Positions 1-13,600 of a stretch of DNA of 64,000 nucleotides are shown piece after piece; position 1 is the stretch's first letter; each line of letters opens with the position of its first letter. A program made the translations under genes and the position numbers. The DNA lies in the NCBI RefSeq assembly GCF_000002235.5, contig NW_022145561.1:794501-858500 (forward strand), written 5' to 3'. The notes under the pieces were generated by a model. The model made no database searches, had not been told where the DNA came from, and saw only the letters and a program-made list of their open reading frames with translations. Source of the stretch: Strongylocentrotus purpuratus (lineage: Eukaryota > Echinodermata > Echinoidea > Camarodonta > Strongylocentrotidae).

Positions 1-285
1 TAAGAGCACTTTTACAGACTTGTGCCCCTGGTAAATTTAATTATTTGATACAATAAACATCATTGAATAATACTGCTTGATATATATATCTTCAGTTCAT
101 TTTCGCATCAATTTGTTTTCAATCGTATGGTGTAAATCGTGTTGAATCATTACATTTCTTGTTTGGTAATAATTCTGCTACATTAATGAATTCATACATA
201 CACACAGTCAATAATGCAATCTCCCATTCAGTGAGATATTACCCTTTTTGATCTTGTAACAAGTGGAAAAGCCAAAACTCCTCTG

Positions 286-510
286 GGTAACACTATGAAT
301 ATGACGGACAAAGAAAGCGGACAAAATATACAGTTCCTCGGGTAGACAAAGGAACATCCCTTCACTGCTATTATGTTCAAAAGGTGAATATGCATGTGAG
401 ACCTGTTCTACACATGTTTACATAATAGCAGTGAAGGGATGTTCCTTTGTCTACCTGAGGAACAGTATATTTTGTCCGCTTTCTTTGTCCGTCATGTTCA
501 TAGCGTGAAC
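286..510. mobile_element. Palindromic MITE with 90-base arms
   Basis: Bases 286-375 and 421-510 are near-perfect reverse complements, with a 45-base loop. The arms contain GACGGACAAAGAAAGCGG and its complement. This is a foldback or MITE-type element with no coding content. A transcript through it would form one long hairpin. Confidence 0.8.
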
Positions 511-763
511 ACAGCATACAACAAGTGAATTCTCATGATGGTGTAGTACTTCATATATTACATTACTAGCCAGTTATTACAATATCAATATGGGGGAGTT
601 TCCTCTATCTCTCATTCAATTCAATATAAATAAATATATCCAAGATGAATAAAACTAAAAGAAAACAATATATTATCCATGGGCTGCATTCTGAAGAGAA
701 AAAACTTCTTAAAAAAAATGTTTGCAGTTCAAGTGTGAGCATTGATATCTCTCGTTATAGATC

Positions 764-1055
764 ATATCGTCGCCTGGCTGGCAGAAGGGCGTTAGCTCAA
801 ATTTCAGGTAAAAAATGAAACTTAAAGCAGAAGGGCGTTAGCACTAAATCGCCTCAAACTTTTATAAAACTGACTTATTTCCGAGAAAAAAAATTGTGGC
901 CGTGTTCTACTACAGCATTTCTATTAGTCTTTAATGTTTTAAACCAATTTTCGAGACAGAAAGCAGTTTAAATATAAAACAAATCTTTAAATGCGAATAA
1001 TTCGAAAAGTAGTTTTCGAGTCGCTAACGCCCTTCTGCCACCCGGACGACGATAT
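764..1055. mobile_element. MITE with 33-base terminal inverted repeats
   Basis: ATATCGTCGCCTGGCTGGCA and the following GAAGGGCGTTAGC at 764-796 recur inverted at 1023-1055 with few mismatches. A third direct copy of GCAGAAGGGCGTTAGC lies at about 828-843, inside the left half. There is no ORF. Confidence 0.75.
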
Positions 1056-1929
1056 TTGAAATTGGTATCGTTGATAAGCATGCTTATTGCCCTTTACAAT
1101 GATGCCTCATTTAGCATCATAAGGTGATCATGTAATGTGCAAGTACACCTGAATATGGGGCCACGTCAAAGGTGCATTGTTGCAAAATGCATTGTTAATG
1201 TCAACAGGGAATTCTTCATTTATTTGGAGGATGGATTGTGTTTCGATTGAATAACGATGCATTTTGCAATAATTCACTTTTTGCTGATGCTCATCAATTA
1301 TGCCAAACAGATAGCATAGATATTCTTAGATCCTTGATGTTGAATTGTTTATACATGACCATCCAATTAACATTGCAAGCAATCTTTTTGAGGCATTAAT
1401 AATGGAGTACAGCTCTACCAACTACAATACAATTTACTCTCGGAAAAATTGAAAATAAATAAAGTTATCAATAACAACCTTTTCATGAGAGGCTTTATCA
1501 AAAAATTGTCCAAGTTTATATTGACAGAGCTTTATATGGTTCATATGATGGATAAATTCATTCCTATGTCACATTGGAAAATGATTTAGAAATGCTTAGC
1601 TCTACATCAATACTGAATTGCATAAATATGAGAAGACATTGCGATTTACCAACAACAAAAAATACTTTTCCTTCATGTTCTCACATATGAATGATCACCG
1701 TAACTTGTCATAATGACATGTAAAGCCTATCTGCACTAGTTTGGCCAGGAGGGATTAGACCTCCCTGCGTGGTCACTGACAGGTGGTTATCTCATTAAAT
1801 CAGCTCTCAATTAACATAAGAAAAGGGGGACCATGGGGGACCAACGGGTACCGCTTAGGCATTGTTGGCTGTATAGAGGGAGTAAGTAGCTACAAGTAGT
1901 GCAGTCCTGCTTTAAGGACAGTAATGTTC
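1056..1929. other. No gene recognised
   Basis: AT-rich, with no splice-bounded ORF and no obvious repeat structure by eye. Confidence 0.4.
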
Positions 1930-1931
1930 AT

Positions 1932-2068
1932 GCGCACCTTAGCTACACAGGGCCAGCCGATTATGGACATACATTGCACATACGTTGCACAATTTCAGGA
2001 TCTCCAGGCATTATGCATGGCGAGTACGATACATAATAAGCTGGCCTTGCTTCACTAAGGTGCGCACA
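1932..2068. mobile_element. Small hairpin MITE
   Basis: TGCGCACCTTAG and GGCCAGC at about 1932-1959 recur inverted at about 2040-2067, with a loop of about 80 bases. Outside those two blocks the arms mismatch in the middle. Non-coding, MITE-like. Confidence 0.55.
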
Positions 2069-3055
2069 GATACTACTGCAGAACTTCCTTAAGAAGAAGG
2101 AGAGGGGGTACATCTGCAGACAATATTTCGTAGCTTGTGGCAAAATGAATACAAATTAGATACGAAAATACATCCCTAAAAGTACCCATTTCAGAGTTTC
2201 ACATAAAAATTATACAGATATCATTATACTCCCTCATGCCTCTACCCCACAGAGTATACCCTGCTTCCTTCATTAAACTAGATTACAAGTCTCTCTATTT
2301 TGTTTACGTTGCCATTTCTTCTTTTATTGCAGCCTATGATTCACAGTGCTGTTTGAGTATGACAAGTATTAATTTTTTTTTTTTTACCTTGCTCTTTATA
2401 TACGAAAATCAATTCATCCCTTCATGATATATCGCTACTTCTGTACTACTTACTTGCACAACTATGTCTATAGTATGGCTACGGTTCAACGTTCAACGTC
2501 TTTGAGACCTACAGAGATACACATAAAAGAGAAGGGGAGAAAGAAATCATAATACATCTCTTTCCATGTCAGAATACACATTGCATCAACTGTGAAAGCC
2601 ATTCTACAGGCTTTTGTATTCCTCCATCCTGTAATTAAATTATAACATTGTCTGTACCATGTCTTCATATAATTTGTAAAAATCAGGTACAGGAGCCAGA
2701 TTGACAAATGACATGGAACCCAAATAGACTTGGTGAACAAAATATTGTGACAAATTTTTGCGAGACTCATTCTCACTCAATTCGTTTTGCCTTTTTAAAT
2801 AATTGTATCCTGGCTTTTTCCTTCATGCCCTTAAAATATTTTTGGACAATAGGAAATCGCAGAAAGACAATTTTGTCACCGAAAGAAATCACACTTTTGT
2901 ATTGCTGCACTAGTCATCAGGGCTGAACACAACAAATGAAATCAACAGATTGCTATTCTCTCAATTGAAATACAGTTTTATCGATATATAAGGGGAGGAA
3001 GCCTGCAAAGAGAAGAAAAATCAATTAATTTTAGAGAGGCAAGGACATTTTATAG
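2068..3055 (-). other. PNISR 3' flank / likely 3' UTR
   Basis: No coding region is recognised. A pyrimidine tract plus CAG ends at 3005 on the minus strand, which could be a 3' UTR or alternative terminal acceptor. A minus-strand AATAAA lies at 2323-2328, about 730 bases past the stop, and is a possible polyadenylation signal. Confidence 0.3.
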
Positions 3056-4365
3056 CTACCTTGACGTTGATCTAGACCTTCGTTTGCGACTGGACGCCTT
3101 ACCGGACCTGCTTCCGTGAGACCGCTCAAGCGAGTCGGCTCTAGAATCAGACGAATCCTCACTTGCCTCTCTGTGACGCTTCTTCCTTGAGCGCCTCCGC
3201 TGGGAATCTTCTGATGACGACCTCGATCGGCGCCTTGATGACGACTTCTTGTGCTTGCTGCTTCGACGATGTGATTGGTCGCTCGCCTCTTCATCGGATG
3301 AATCGCGCTTGCGCTTTTCCTTGTGGCGTTTACTGGAAGATCGATCTTTGGATCGACTACGCTTTGACGAGTCCCGTTTTGATTTGCGACCCTCGGGAGT
3401 CCTGGACTTCCTTCGTTGCTTATCCCTGGAGCTACTGACCGAGTGTTCACTTTCAGAACTCTTAGACCGGTCCCTATCTCTATGCTTACTTTTACCATGG
3501 TCCTTATCATCCCGTTCCCTGGAACTACGCCTGTGTTTTCTTTCTCTGTCATGTTTGGAATCATCGTCCTTATCCCGCCTCTTCTTTCTCTCTCTATCCC
3601 TCTCAGAACTTCTCTCCCTATTCCTCTCTCGACTGCTTCGCCTTTCCCGGCTTCTCTCTTCATCCCTCTCCCGACTACTTCTGTCCCTTTTCTTACTTTT
3701 TTCTTTGCTCTTTTCCGAGTCCTTCTTACTTTTCCTCCTATCCTTTTTATCATCCTCCTTACTTCTTTCCCTGCTTCTACGTCTCTTCCTATCACTTTTA
3801 CTTTCCCTATCCCTTTCCTTTTCCTTATCCCTATCTCGATCCCTTTCTGTATCTTTCTTCTTTTTTCTGTCCTTGTCCCTTCTCCTCTCCCTATCACTGT
3901 CATCCACCTCACTCTCTTTCCTCCTGTCCTTACTCTTTCTCTCTCTGCTTCTGCTCCTCTCCCTCTTCTTCCTCCTAGCCGAATCCTTAGCGTCATCGGA
4001 AGACTCTTCGCTGCTCTCACTCCCCTCATCATCCTCCTCCTCATCCCCACTGCTACTGCTACTATTGCTATCGCTGTCCTCCGAGCTTGAGCTCACCGAT
4101 TCAGCCTTAATCTCAACCTTCTCTTTCTGATCCCACCTTCGAGATCTCTTCTTCTTATCTCCACTCTCCCCTTCTTTTTTACTCTCATCTCTTTCTCCTT
4201 TTCTACTCTCTAACTCTCCACCGTTTGCAACTAGACTGTCCTCTTTCTCATCTCTATCTGGTCGTGGTTTTAAGCTGGGTTTCTGGATGCTAGATTCCGA
4301 AGTGGGTTTCTCTCTCTTCCTGTCTCCCCTCTCGTCATCACTCTCGTCATCCGATCTTGCAAACA
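3056..4365 (-). CDS. PNISR: PNISR final coding exon, RS/KE-rich domain
   Basis: About 436 residues, almost entirely Arg, Ser, Lys, Glu and Asp (RSRSRERKSKDRRKES-type repeats), ending SRKRRSRSTSR and TAG at 3058-3056. Acceptor CTTGTAG before 4365. An SR-like C-terminus is typical of PNISR and is used for protein-protein contacts in speckles. The strong base bias produces long ORFs on the other strand and in other frames; those are shadows. At the stop codon the sequence AAG/GTAGCT could also act as a donor to a pyrimidine-rich acceptor ending at 3005, which would change the last residues. Confidence 0.9.
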
Positions 4366-7300
4366 CTACAAGAGAAAAACCATCCAAAAATAGAATAATC
4401 GGTAAAATGAATGTACTTCAATGGATTTTCTAGTAGGTCATAACCAATATGTACTGATATATTAAGCTAACATGCAGATTTATGCTCAAGTCAATGAACC
4501 AAATTTCATTAGAAAGCATGGACATAACATTGACAGAAATGGTTACATGGGACTACTCACATACATGTGGCATCTGAATTTAGTATCTTGGTTAATTATT
4601 TCTCATCATACTTGGAAGATGCAAGCACTTCCTTTTCAGGTAACGCTGCTACTTTGGTATCCTTGTATAAATGAATACACTCCTTTACGGTTACAACTGT
4701 GCGTGTGCGCAGACATGGGCGCCATTTTAATTTAACAAAAATTTAACAAAATTATAATGGCGCACATGTAAATATGATGTGAGCGCACAGCGCAGGCATT
4801 GACGCAACAATAAATGCACATCTGTAAACATTGATGACGCAATATTTACGTGCAAATTAAAATGGCTGCCTTAAAGAGAAGGTTGAGTTCTGGGAAGAGG
4901 TGAAAAATAATTTGTGAGCATTACTCATTCTTATTATGCAAGTGTGGAAGAACATCAGTTAAGACATGTTCCCTGAAAAGCATGGCTCTTCAAATGCCTT
5001 CATATTCTAAATATGCATGTAACATCGTAAAAATCGGGGGCCGGCTTTTTACGCCACGTGTTCGTGTAGTCCCATATGCATATTTCTGTGCAAGTGTTTG
5101 TAACTTTACCAAGACTTGGCCAAATTTCTTATCATTTTGATGATTCCAGACCCTTGCAATACACACAAATTCTTATATGCTAGATGATCAACCTTTTCTG
5201 GTCGGTTCCACATCGTTTCTTTCACAATGCAATCGCATGACCAGAACTCAACTTCATCTTTAACTGTGAAGGGTGTATTACCACTACTCAACCATTTCTG
5301 AAATAGAACAAGATGGCTCATAATCATTTTTCTCTATTACCAGAAAAACTTTTTCTTAAAAAAAAAAAAAAATGGATTAGGTGACCAGACATTGTTCCAA
5401 GCAAGAATTTCTCCTGGTAATACTTTGTCAAAGATATAAGATTACAGTGAGGGTTGCAACAATGTTTTAGGTTAAGTTTTGGTATAGTACTTGGTCCTAG
5501 TCCAGGGTTAAATTTAGGAACTCGGTACATGTAGAATATCGTTGTTAGAGCAGGGGGGCGTTTCACAAAGATCCTAAGTTGAACTTATCTCTAAGTTAGA
5601 CTTAACAATTATGGAAAGCCGTTAGCATCTTTGAAAATATTTTGTTTACGTTATTTTAAAAGGCATAAAATGTTCAGTCAAATCATTCATATTTTCTTTT
5701 ATCAAGGAGATTTCATGTTCTTGATGTGGAATTTATGAAAAGTCTAAAATACTTGAATTTTTGCTTTTGAATATATTTTATTTTAAGGCTACAAATGGCT
5801 CTCCAAATTTTCTAAGTCCAACTTAGAGTTAAGTTTGACTTAGGATCTTTGTGAAACACCCCCTGGTGTCGTAGTACCGTGAACCAAGGGGTTACTTACT
5901 GTTTTCATGTTTCTTGCGTCTCCATGAATCCTTCTTGGACTGGATACTCCTCTTGAGCTCCTGATCGCTGTCCTCACTCTCTGACTCCTCCCTCTTCCCC
6001 CTCTCATCGTCACTCCTATCCTCGTCACTGTCCGAAGCGTATGATGTCAGACCTATACAAAATTACCATTCACTTGCAGTTAGATAAAGGCTCCTTCACC
6101 CTATTCATAAGGCCTTTAAAAAAAAGACGTTGTATTGCCCTTTAGGAGCCAAAACACAGGCCGGTTGGTCAAAAAAAAAAATATTCTCCCTCTTTGGGCT
6201 GACATTTTCAAGTTTTTTGCTTGAATACATATTTTGTTATTCTTTTTAAAGAAAATTCTCTCTTTTTTTTAAAAGCCAACCATAGATTTCAAGATTTTTT
6301 GCAAAGGGCAATACAACATCTTTTTTTTTTTTTACGCCTAAGGGGGATTTACCACATTCTAATGCAACTTTTTTGATAAGGGGAGATTCAGACCTACCAA
6401 GCTTGTATAAGACATCCCAATAGCATAAGGCTGGACTAATGTGAACATGATTCAGCATTGCAATGTGCTTTGTAAGAATAACAAAATATATGGTCCATGA
6501 ATTTAGTTATAAGGTACATGTATATGTCTCTCTGGAATTCAGATCCTTTCTTAATTCATTTCTGGATGGTGAAGTTCAGTTACAGCTCATTTTATGTATG
6601 TTCTAACCAAAGATGAAAAAAGCCAGTCAGTCACTCAATAGTGTCTGACAGTGAAGTCTAGCAAGTAAACGGGTTTCCTTGCATAATTTGAATATTAGGA
6701 CACTGCTAATGTTTACATTACACAGATTGGACATACGGATACATGACATATTCATAATTCCTGCAAAATTCTACAGAATTTGATGTTGGCTGCAAAAGGG
6801 ACATGGTATCTTTAAAGTGGCGATTTCTTGCGACAGTTTAATGCATCATATCTGAACGAATCTGAACAGTGTAACACCAATCCCTGACAGCTAGTCTGTC
6901 TATCTCCTTCTCTATTGAGTACTTACCAGAAAGCCCAGTTATGGAAGCCAATGCGGTAGAATTAGAGAGCTGACGAGCTGGTGCTAAAAAATAATACACG
7001 CCACACGGGTGAACGTGAGATCGTTAGAAAGCTACAAACGAAGGAGAAACTCGGGTTATGGAAAATAAATGGCCACTGACAGTAAACAAGATGTGTCCGC
7101 CAGATACAGTTAAGCAGAGTTGACCTTCCGCTTGACATACAAGTATAAATAATCAAGAAATATGATTGAAGCTTTCACAAAATTGGCATTCAAAGAGATA
7201 GTTTGTTAAAAATAGATCCTTTTAGCACTTTATATAAAACTTAAACAAATTCCAAATAACATTTAGTATATCACAGATTTATTAGATATGGATAATATTT

Positions 7301-10300
7301 GTTCTGATTTTTTTTTATAAATCAAAAGCCTTCTTATTGCCCTATATAGAATTACATTTTCAAATACATGAATTTCAATATTACCGTTTCTGTGATCATT
7401 CATGGGAAATAGGACAAAAAATAAATTTTGTAAAAAGAATTCACAATATCATTGAATGAAATATATAATATCTTTTATAACATATATAAAAAAAGCATTT
7501 TTAATTCATAATTCAGTGACAGATAACAATAATTGCAAATTATGAAAAAGTCGTAATGAATGTCAAGAAGAAAAATAAAATAGACATCTTTCTACAAAAT
7601 TAGAAACATGCATACATACAAATAAAACAATTATTCACATTTTACTTTGAAGACAAATTACAGCAGATTGTGATAAATCAAATCAACTTTTACATAAAAG
7701 ATAATTGACTCTCTAATTTAAAAAAAGATATACAGAACTGTTCATATTGTCATCTTTCCCAATGCTCACACGTAATGAACACCTCATGGTATCTTTCGTT
7801 CGACATGGAACCAACAAAAGGAATCTGGTTCCCTCCCTACCTTTAGCTGCCCTAAGCTTAGCCTTTCTATGAACCTCGGTGGCGATGTGTTTGATCTCCT
7901 TCCCCGTCACCTCCAGCAGGACCTCTGTCATCCACTTCCGGATCTTCGTCATCTAGGTCAAAGGTTAAGAAAGAGATGAAATCAATTTACAGTCGAACCT
8001 GCTTTTAGTAGTGACCACCTGTCTACAATGACCACATTTTTTGTTTCCCTTAAAAATGTTTTCTCATTGAAACATGTGCTGCAGATACCTGTCTACAAAG
8101 ACTACATTTTTTGTTTCCCTTGAAAATGGTTTTTCATTGAAACATGTGCTATAGGTACCTGTCTACAAAGACGACCTGCTCATGAAGACCACTTTTCTTG
8201 TCTCCCTTGGGTGGTCTTTATAGACAGGTTTCACTGTAATGTAAACAATTGAGAAGATGGTGAAGTTATTATTATCATTATTAATATCATCATTGTTATT
8301 ATATTATATATAATATCCTCCTCACCAGCTGCTGTTGTCTTTCCTCCTCTGTCATATACGGTGGCTCGTCTTCCTCCTCTTCCTCATCAGGAGCCGGAGA
8401 CGACCGATTCTTCTTCAGAGAGGTCTCCTCCTCCTCCTCCCCTTCAGCGCTTTGGCCTTTCAATCCAGTGGCTTTCCCATCCCCTCCCCCTCCTTCTTCA
8501 TCACTATCCTGTAATGTGAATACGATTGAGAACACTATTACAGTGGAAGTCCAAGGCATTTTGTTTTGTATGTTTCTGACAATGTCAAAGATACATACTC
8601 TCACCAAGTTTAACTATGATACCTCAATTTGTTCATAAGTTAACACATTCACAAGAATAATAACTGACCCCAAAACATAATGCCTTCAGAAACCACTACG
8701 TGTGGTGGAGGCATAGTAACAGAAATTGCTTAATATCTTCTAGAGTTAGAGAGCATCGAAATGAAAGTAAGATTCTCTGCATTCAAAGAAAAGAGTATGG
8801 AGGAATATACTCACATCGTACTTGGACTTTGGCGGAAGACCAGCAGCAATCCGAGCTTGATTGATGATGTCATTCTCAGCCTTCTTACTGGCCTCTAGTC
8901 GATCTCTTCTCTCTTTCTCTTTCTTTTCCTTATCCAGCTTCTTCTCTTTCTCTTTGTCCATCTTTTCCAGGCCCTCTCTGATCCAGGCAGGCAACAGCTT
9001 GATTTTCTGCTCATCTGTCAAATACATAACATCGAGCACAAAGCATGAAATTTCTGCGTTTCATTATACAGTCAAACCTGGTTTAGCAACCACCTGTCTA
9101 TAAAGACCACATTTTTGTTTCCCTTGAAAATGGTTTCTGATTGAAACATGTCCTTAAGGAACCTGTACATAAAGACCACCTGTCTGTAAAGACCACTTTT
9201 CTTGTCTCCCTTGGTTGGTCTTTATAGACAGATTTCACTGTACGTCCAACACCCCAAACAGCAAGTGATTATGAACATGTCAAGTTTGAAGCTACTGTAT
9301 GGCTCCAGTGAAAGAGCAGTGGTGATGGAGACGGAAAATCCAAATTCAGTACCAAAACACTGTGCTCAAACCATCATGGTTCTTCAAATGCCTTCATATT
9401 CTAGATATGACAAGGAACAGTTTAAAAATGAGGCCAATTTTGTTATGCAACATGTTTGTGTAGTCCCATATACATCTTTCTGTGTACAGTGCTTTTTACT
9501 TTACCAAGGTTGGGCCACATTTGTTATCATTTTGATGACTCCAAAACCTGTCAATACACACCAATGCTTATATGCTACATGATCAACTTCTTGTGATCGA
9601 TTCCACATCGTTTCTTTCACGATGCAATCGCATGTATATAGGAGATAGGAGACTGCGAAATTGCGAATGATTGGAAGACTCACAATTGATTTGGATCAAT
9701 CACAACTCTTTGTAAGACGGGGCCCAGAACTCAACTTTATCTTTAAAAGGAATTCCATTTACTGCAACTATGTAGGGCAAATTGCCCTTGTCCTCATCTA
9801 ACTCTTTTGCTCGCCCACACTTACCAAGAGCTAGGTTGGGCTCTTCCTCCTCCACATCTGGCGGGTAGTGGGAATACTGGGGATCATGGGAGTAGTCCAT
9901 CCGATTGAAGTCACGGTATCCCTTACCCCCGTCCCTACCCCGTCCATCACCACTGTGGTACTGCTGGGGCTGGGGGTGCCGCTCCCTGCCTCCCATCCCC
10001 ATGTCATGCTGGTAGAAATCCTGCTGGGGAGGGGGGTGCCAGTGCTGCTGCTGTTGGTTGGGGGCATACCCCTGTTGTTGGTAATTCTGTGAGAGAAAGT
10101 GAGGAAGTTTCAGATATTAGTCACTTTGAATTTGAGTTTAATTGTTGGCGTGGACATCTTGGGGTGAAAAGCTCTCCAAAATCACAATGAGTACTAAAGA
10201 AAAAGAAGATTTAAAATGCATGCATTACTGATCTAGTATAGAATCTAAATTCTCAGTCATAGTTTACTGGGGCTAAGTATCTTCAAACTCTGACAAGGTA

Positions 10301-10607
10301 AATTATCAGCATAGCAATGAAAAAACAAAAAACATATATATCAAAAGAGCGTGGATATATACATACCTCTTGACGATAATCATTGCTTTGCCCACCATGA
10401 TTGTAGTCAAATCTCTCTGGAGGCATAGGAGGGGGATGCTGGTGGAAGGGAGGGGCTAGTCCCCCTCCTCCCCCTCCCCCATCTCCCCCATCCATACCGT
10501 GATGGCGCTCAAACCTTTTCACTGAGCTGCTGTTGCCGGCTCCATGGGCATAGTCGAACCTCTGAGGGGCTACCATAGGGGGCGGGCCGGGTGGTGGAGG
10601 GAAGTTC

Positions 10608-10658
<51 letters not shown>

Positions 10659-13600
10659 TGCCACTGTGTACTAGGTGTTTGGTGGTTCCAGTCCCAGGCA
10701 ATGGGTTGAGATACACTGGTAGAGGGAGCACCAGAGGTGCGGGGTTGGCCCTCAGGCATGCCCTGTGGGGGTGGTGGTGGAGGGGGTAGTAGGCGCATCA
10801 TACGGTCTCCACCTGAAACAAACAAACGTACATACGTACATATAATAAGCAACCAGTTGTATACATCACATGGAAGAATGGAGCGAATGATGACAAAGTG
10901 TTGCAAAGAGGAAAGGTGAAGATAAAATGTATAAGATAAGATAAGATGTATGGTACACTTGATATGAAAAAGGGGGTTTGTAGAATCTGGCGATAGCAGC
11001 AGAGATCACAGGACAGCAGAGTAGAGGAAAGAAGAAGAGTAACGCACTATGGTTTGAGAGAAAGACCGCAAGTCCTCTAATGAATCACAAGTTTGCAATA
11101 TCCTATCTCTTATGTACATAGTTGCAAATAAGTTGCGATTAATATCAACTCTTTGTAAAACATGGCCCTGGCAAAGGCTTGAAATACAGAGGCGTGGAAG
11201 AGCATGATAACCAAAGTCAACCGATATGGCATCTTCAGAGATTTCAAGGAAATGTATTTCAAAAATTAAAGGGAGGGTAGCTTGGCAAATACTGTTTAAC
11301 GCCATCTACGTCCTCTTATGGACAACTGCACGCAAATGAATGGACTTGATTAACGTGACTTAATCTTGACATGGTCACGTACGCGAAACAGACCGAAGTT
11401 CTCCTCACGCTTCGGTTTTGCATATGTTGCCCCCACGTGCTTGCTGTGGTCGCGTCGTCTGTAGTTGTATTATACCCGATTAGCCCCGAGTCAAGTCACG
11501 GAAAAGACACATAGTCTCGTCAGTCTACACTCACTTTAGATTTAGAAACGTGTCCATAGCAGAAAAGGCATACTTGTTGGAGAAATCACTGAATGTAAAA
11601 CTGTGATTTAGCATACATGTATGAATGGAAGACAGTTTCAATATTCCTCAGCCTAATCAAGGCATAGATGTATTCACTAGCTCTATGACCTAATGGACAC
11701 AAACCCATGAACGAAAAGACAAAAGAAGACCAGATATGCGCAGAGAACACAGGACTGGATATGGAGTACTGGACCAGCACATCATGAGAAACCTTAAAGA
11801 CATGGGTAGGTATGAGAAACCGAAAGGACTCAACTTGATCAGGTATTAGTATGACCTATGAATCTACCTCTATGGATAAAAAGTCTGATTTGTCAAAACT
11901 TTGACATTTTCTATTCCTGGTACGTATTTACACAACTCTACCTTCCACTAAGCTACAAAGATGAAATGTTCCCTACCTTCTTGTCGATGTTTGCTGCCCT
12001 CATCGTCTAGGGGAAGTAGGGCTGGTGCTGATGGAGGAATCTAGGTAGAAAAAGAGATCACAACAAATTAATTCAAACTGTATCTTCTATGTACAGCTCA
12101 TGATATCAGCAACAATTTTCATAATTTATCATTAGTGTTTTTTTCCATTTTGTATCTCTTTATGAATTATTTTCGTATTGGTGCAATGGACCTTGTGGGA
12201 GATTAGCCTTATGCTAAATGCAATAAAGTCCCATTACTTCTACAGTCAAACCTGCTTTAGTGACCACCTGTCTAGAAAGACCACATTTTTGTTTCCCTTG
12301 AAAATGGTTTCTCATTGAAACATGTACTAAAGGAACCTGTCTACAAAGACCACATTTTTTGTTTCCCTTGAAAAGGGTTTCTCATTGAAACATGTACTAA
12401 AGGATCCTGTCTACAAAGACCACTTGTTGTGTTTCCCTTGGGTGGTCGCTATAGACAGGTTTGACTGTGCTACTAAAATTTGGGATCTAGCTAGATAATT
12501 CTAAACACTAATGAGTTGTGATATATATATCTATGAAAGCTACATGTTAAGTACTAATCGAAAAACTTAACTGAGACATGATTCAGAATTATCAATACTC
12601 TAAATTAGGATAAATTTCTACAAGTGGAGCTCACAATAATCTGTCTAGCTCATTTATCTCACTGACATATCCTGTTAACATCCATAAGAGAAGAGAAGCT
12701 AGAGAAAGTTATTACCAAGAAAGAAAACTAGAACCTATTTCAGGCAATTCATCTCCAAACATCTTTAGAACTTTACAAAAATCCTTTATAGTTGAGGCTC
12801 TGACAAAGATTTCTCATATTACATTTCAAAGCTTTTTATGAAACCAAGAATTTAGAACAGGTAGAATGACATCACATCTCTTGAATACGCACCTGAGGAG
12901 GGAGGGGTGGGTGTTCCAATACCACCTCTGAGGGTGGAAGGGGGGGTTGAGGTGGTAGAGGGGGCAGTGGTGGTGGTGGTGCTTGTAGGTGTGGTGGCGC
13001 TTGTAGGTGTGGTGGCGCTTGGTGGTGTGGTGGTGCTGCTTGTGGGTGTGGTGGTGGTGCTTGTTGGTGTGGTGTATCCGATACTTCTTTCTGTCTGATC
13101 CATTCCTGTGCCAGAGATGCCCAGTCAGTAGCGGCTGATGAGAATTCAAAATAAAAATATATTTATCACCAACTTTTAATCATATTTACCTGCGCTGGTA
13201 ACTCTCAATTCAAGTAAAGATATATACAAATTGCATGATGTTCGTAGTGACACAGTCAAGTTGAATGATGTGTATGATCCACCAAGAAAAGTTTCGACAA
13301 CACTGTAAGTCCTTCTAGAGATGGTAGGACAATCTATGTCTACTATGTCAATTGAGAAAATCTGCAGTAGACACAACACATATCTATAGGTGTTTTTTTT
13401 TAAATTGCCTTTTGCCTCAATATGTAAAATCTAAATTCTCTGCTATCATTTCACACAAAGTTCATGTCTTGCAGCGCCTCTGAGGTCTATATACATGTAG
13501 GAAGATCATAAACATGCATTACCCTTGTTTGGAATAACTTGCCTTTGTATTTTTGTAAATTTCAATCACATGGGTCCTGACTTAAAGTTGTAAATGATCC

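Noticed and set aside
3249..4130. Long Leu/Ser-rich open frame on the plus strand
   Set aside because: It is the complement of the RS-rich PNISR exon; composition alone keeps it open.
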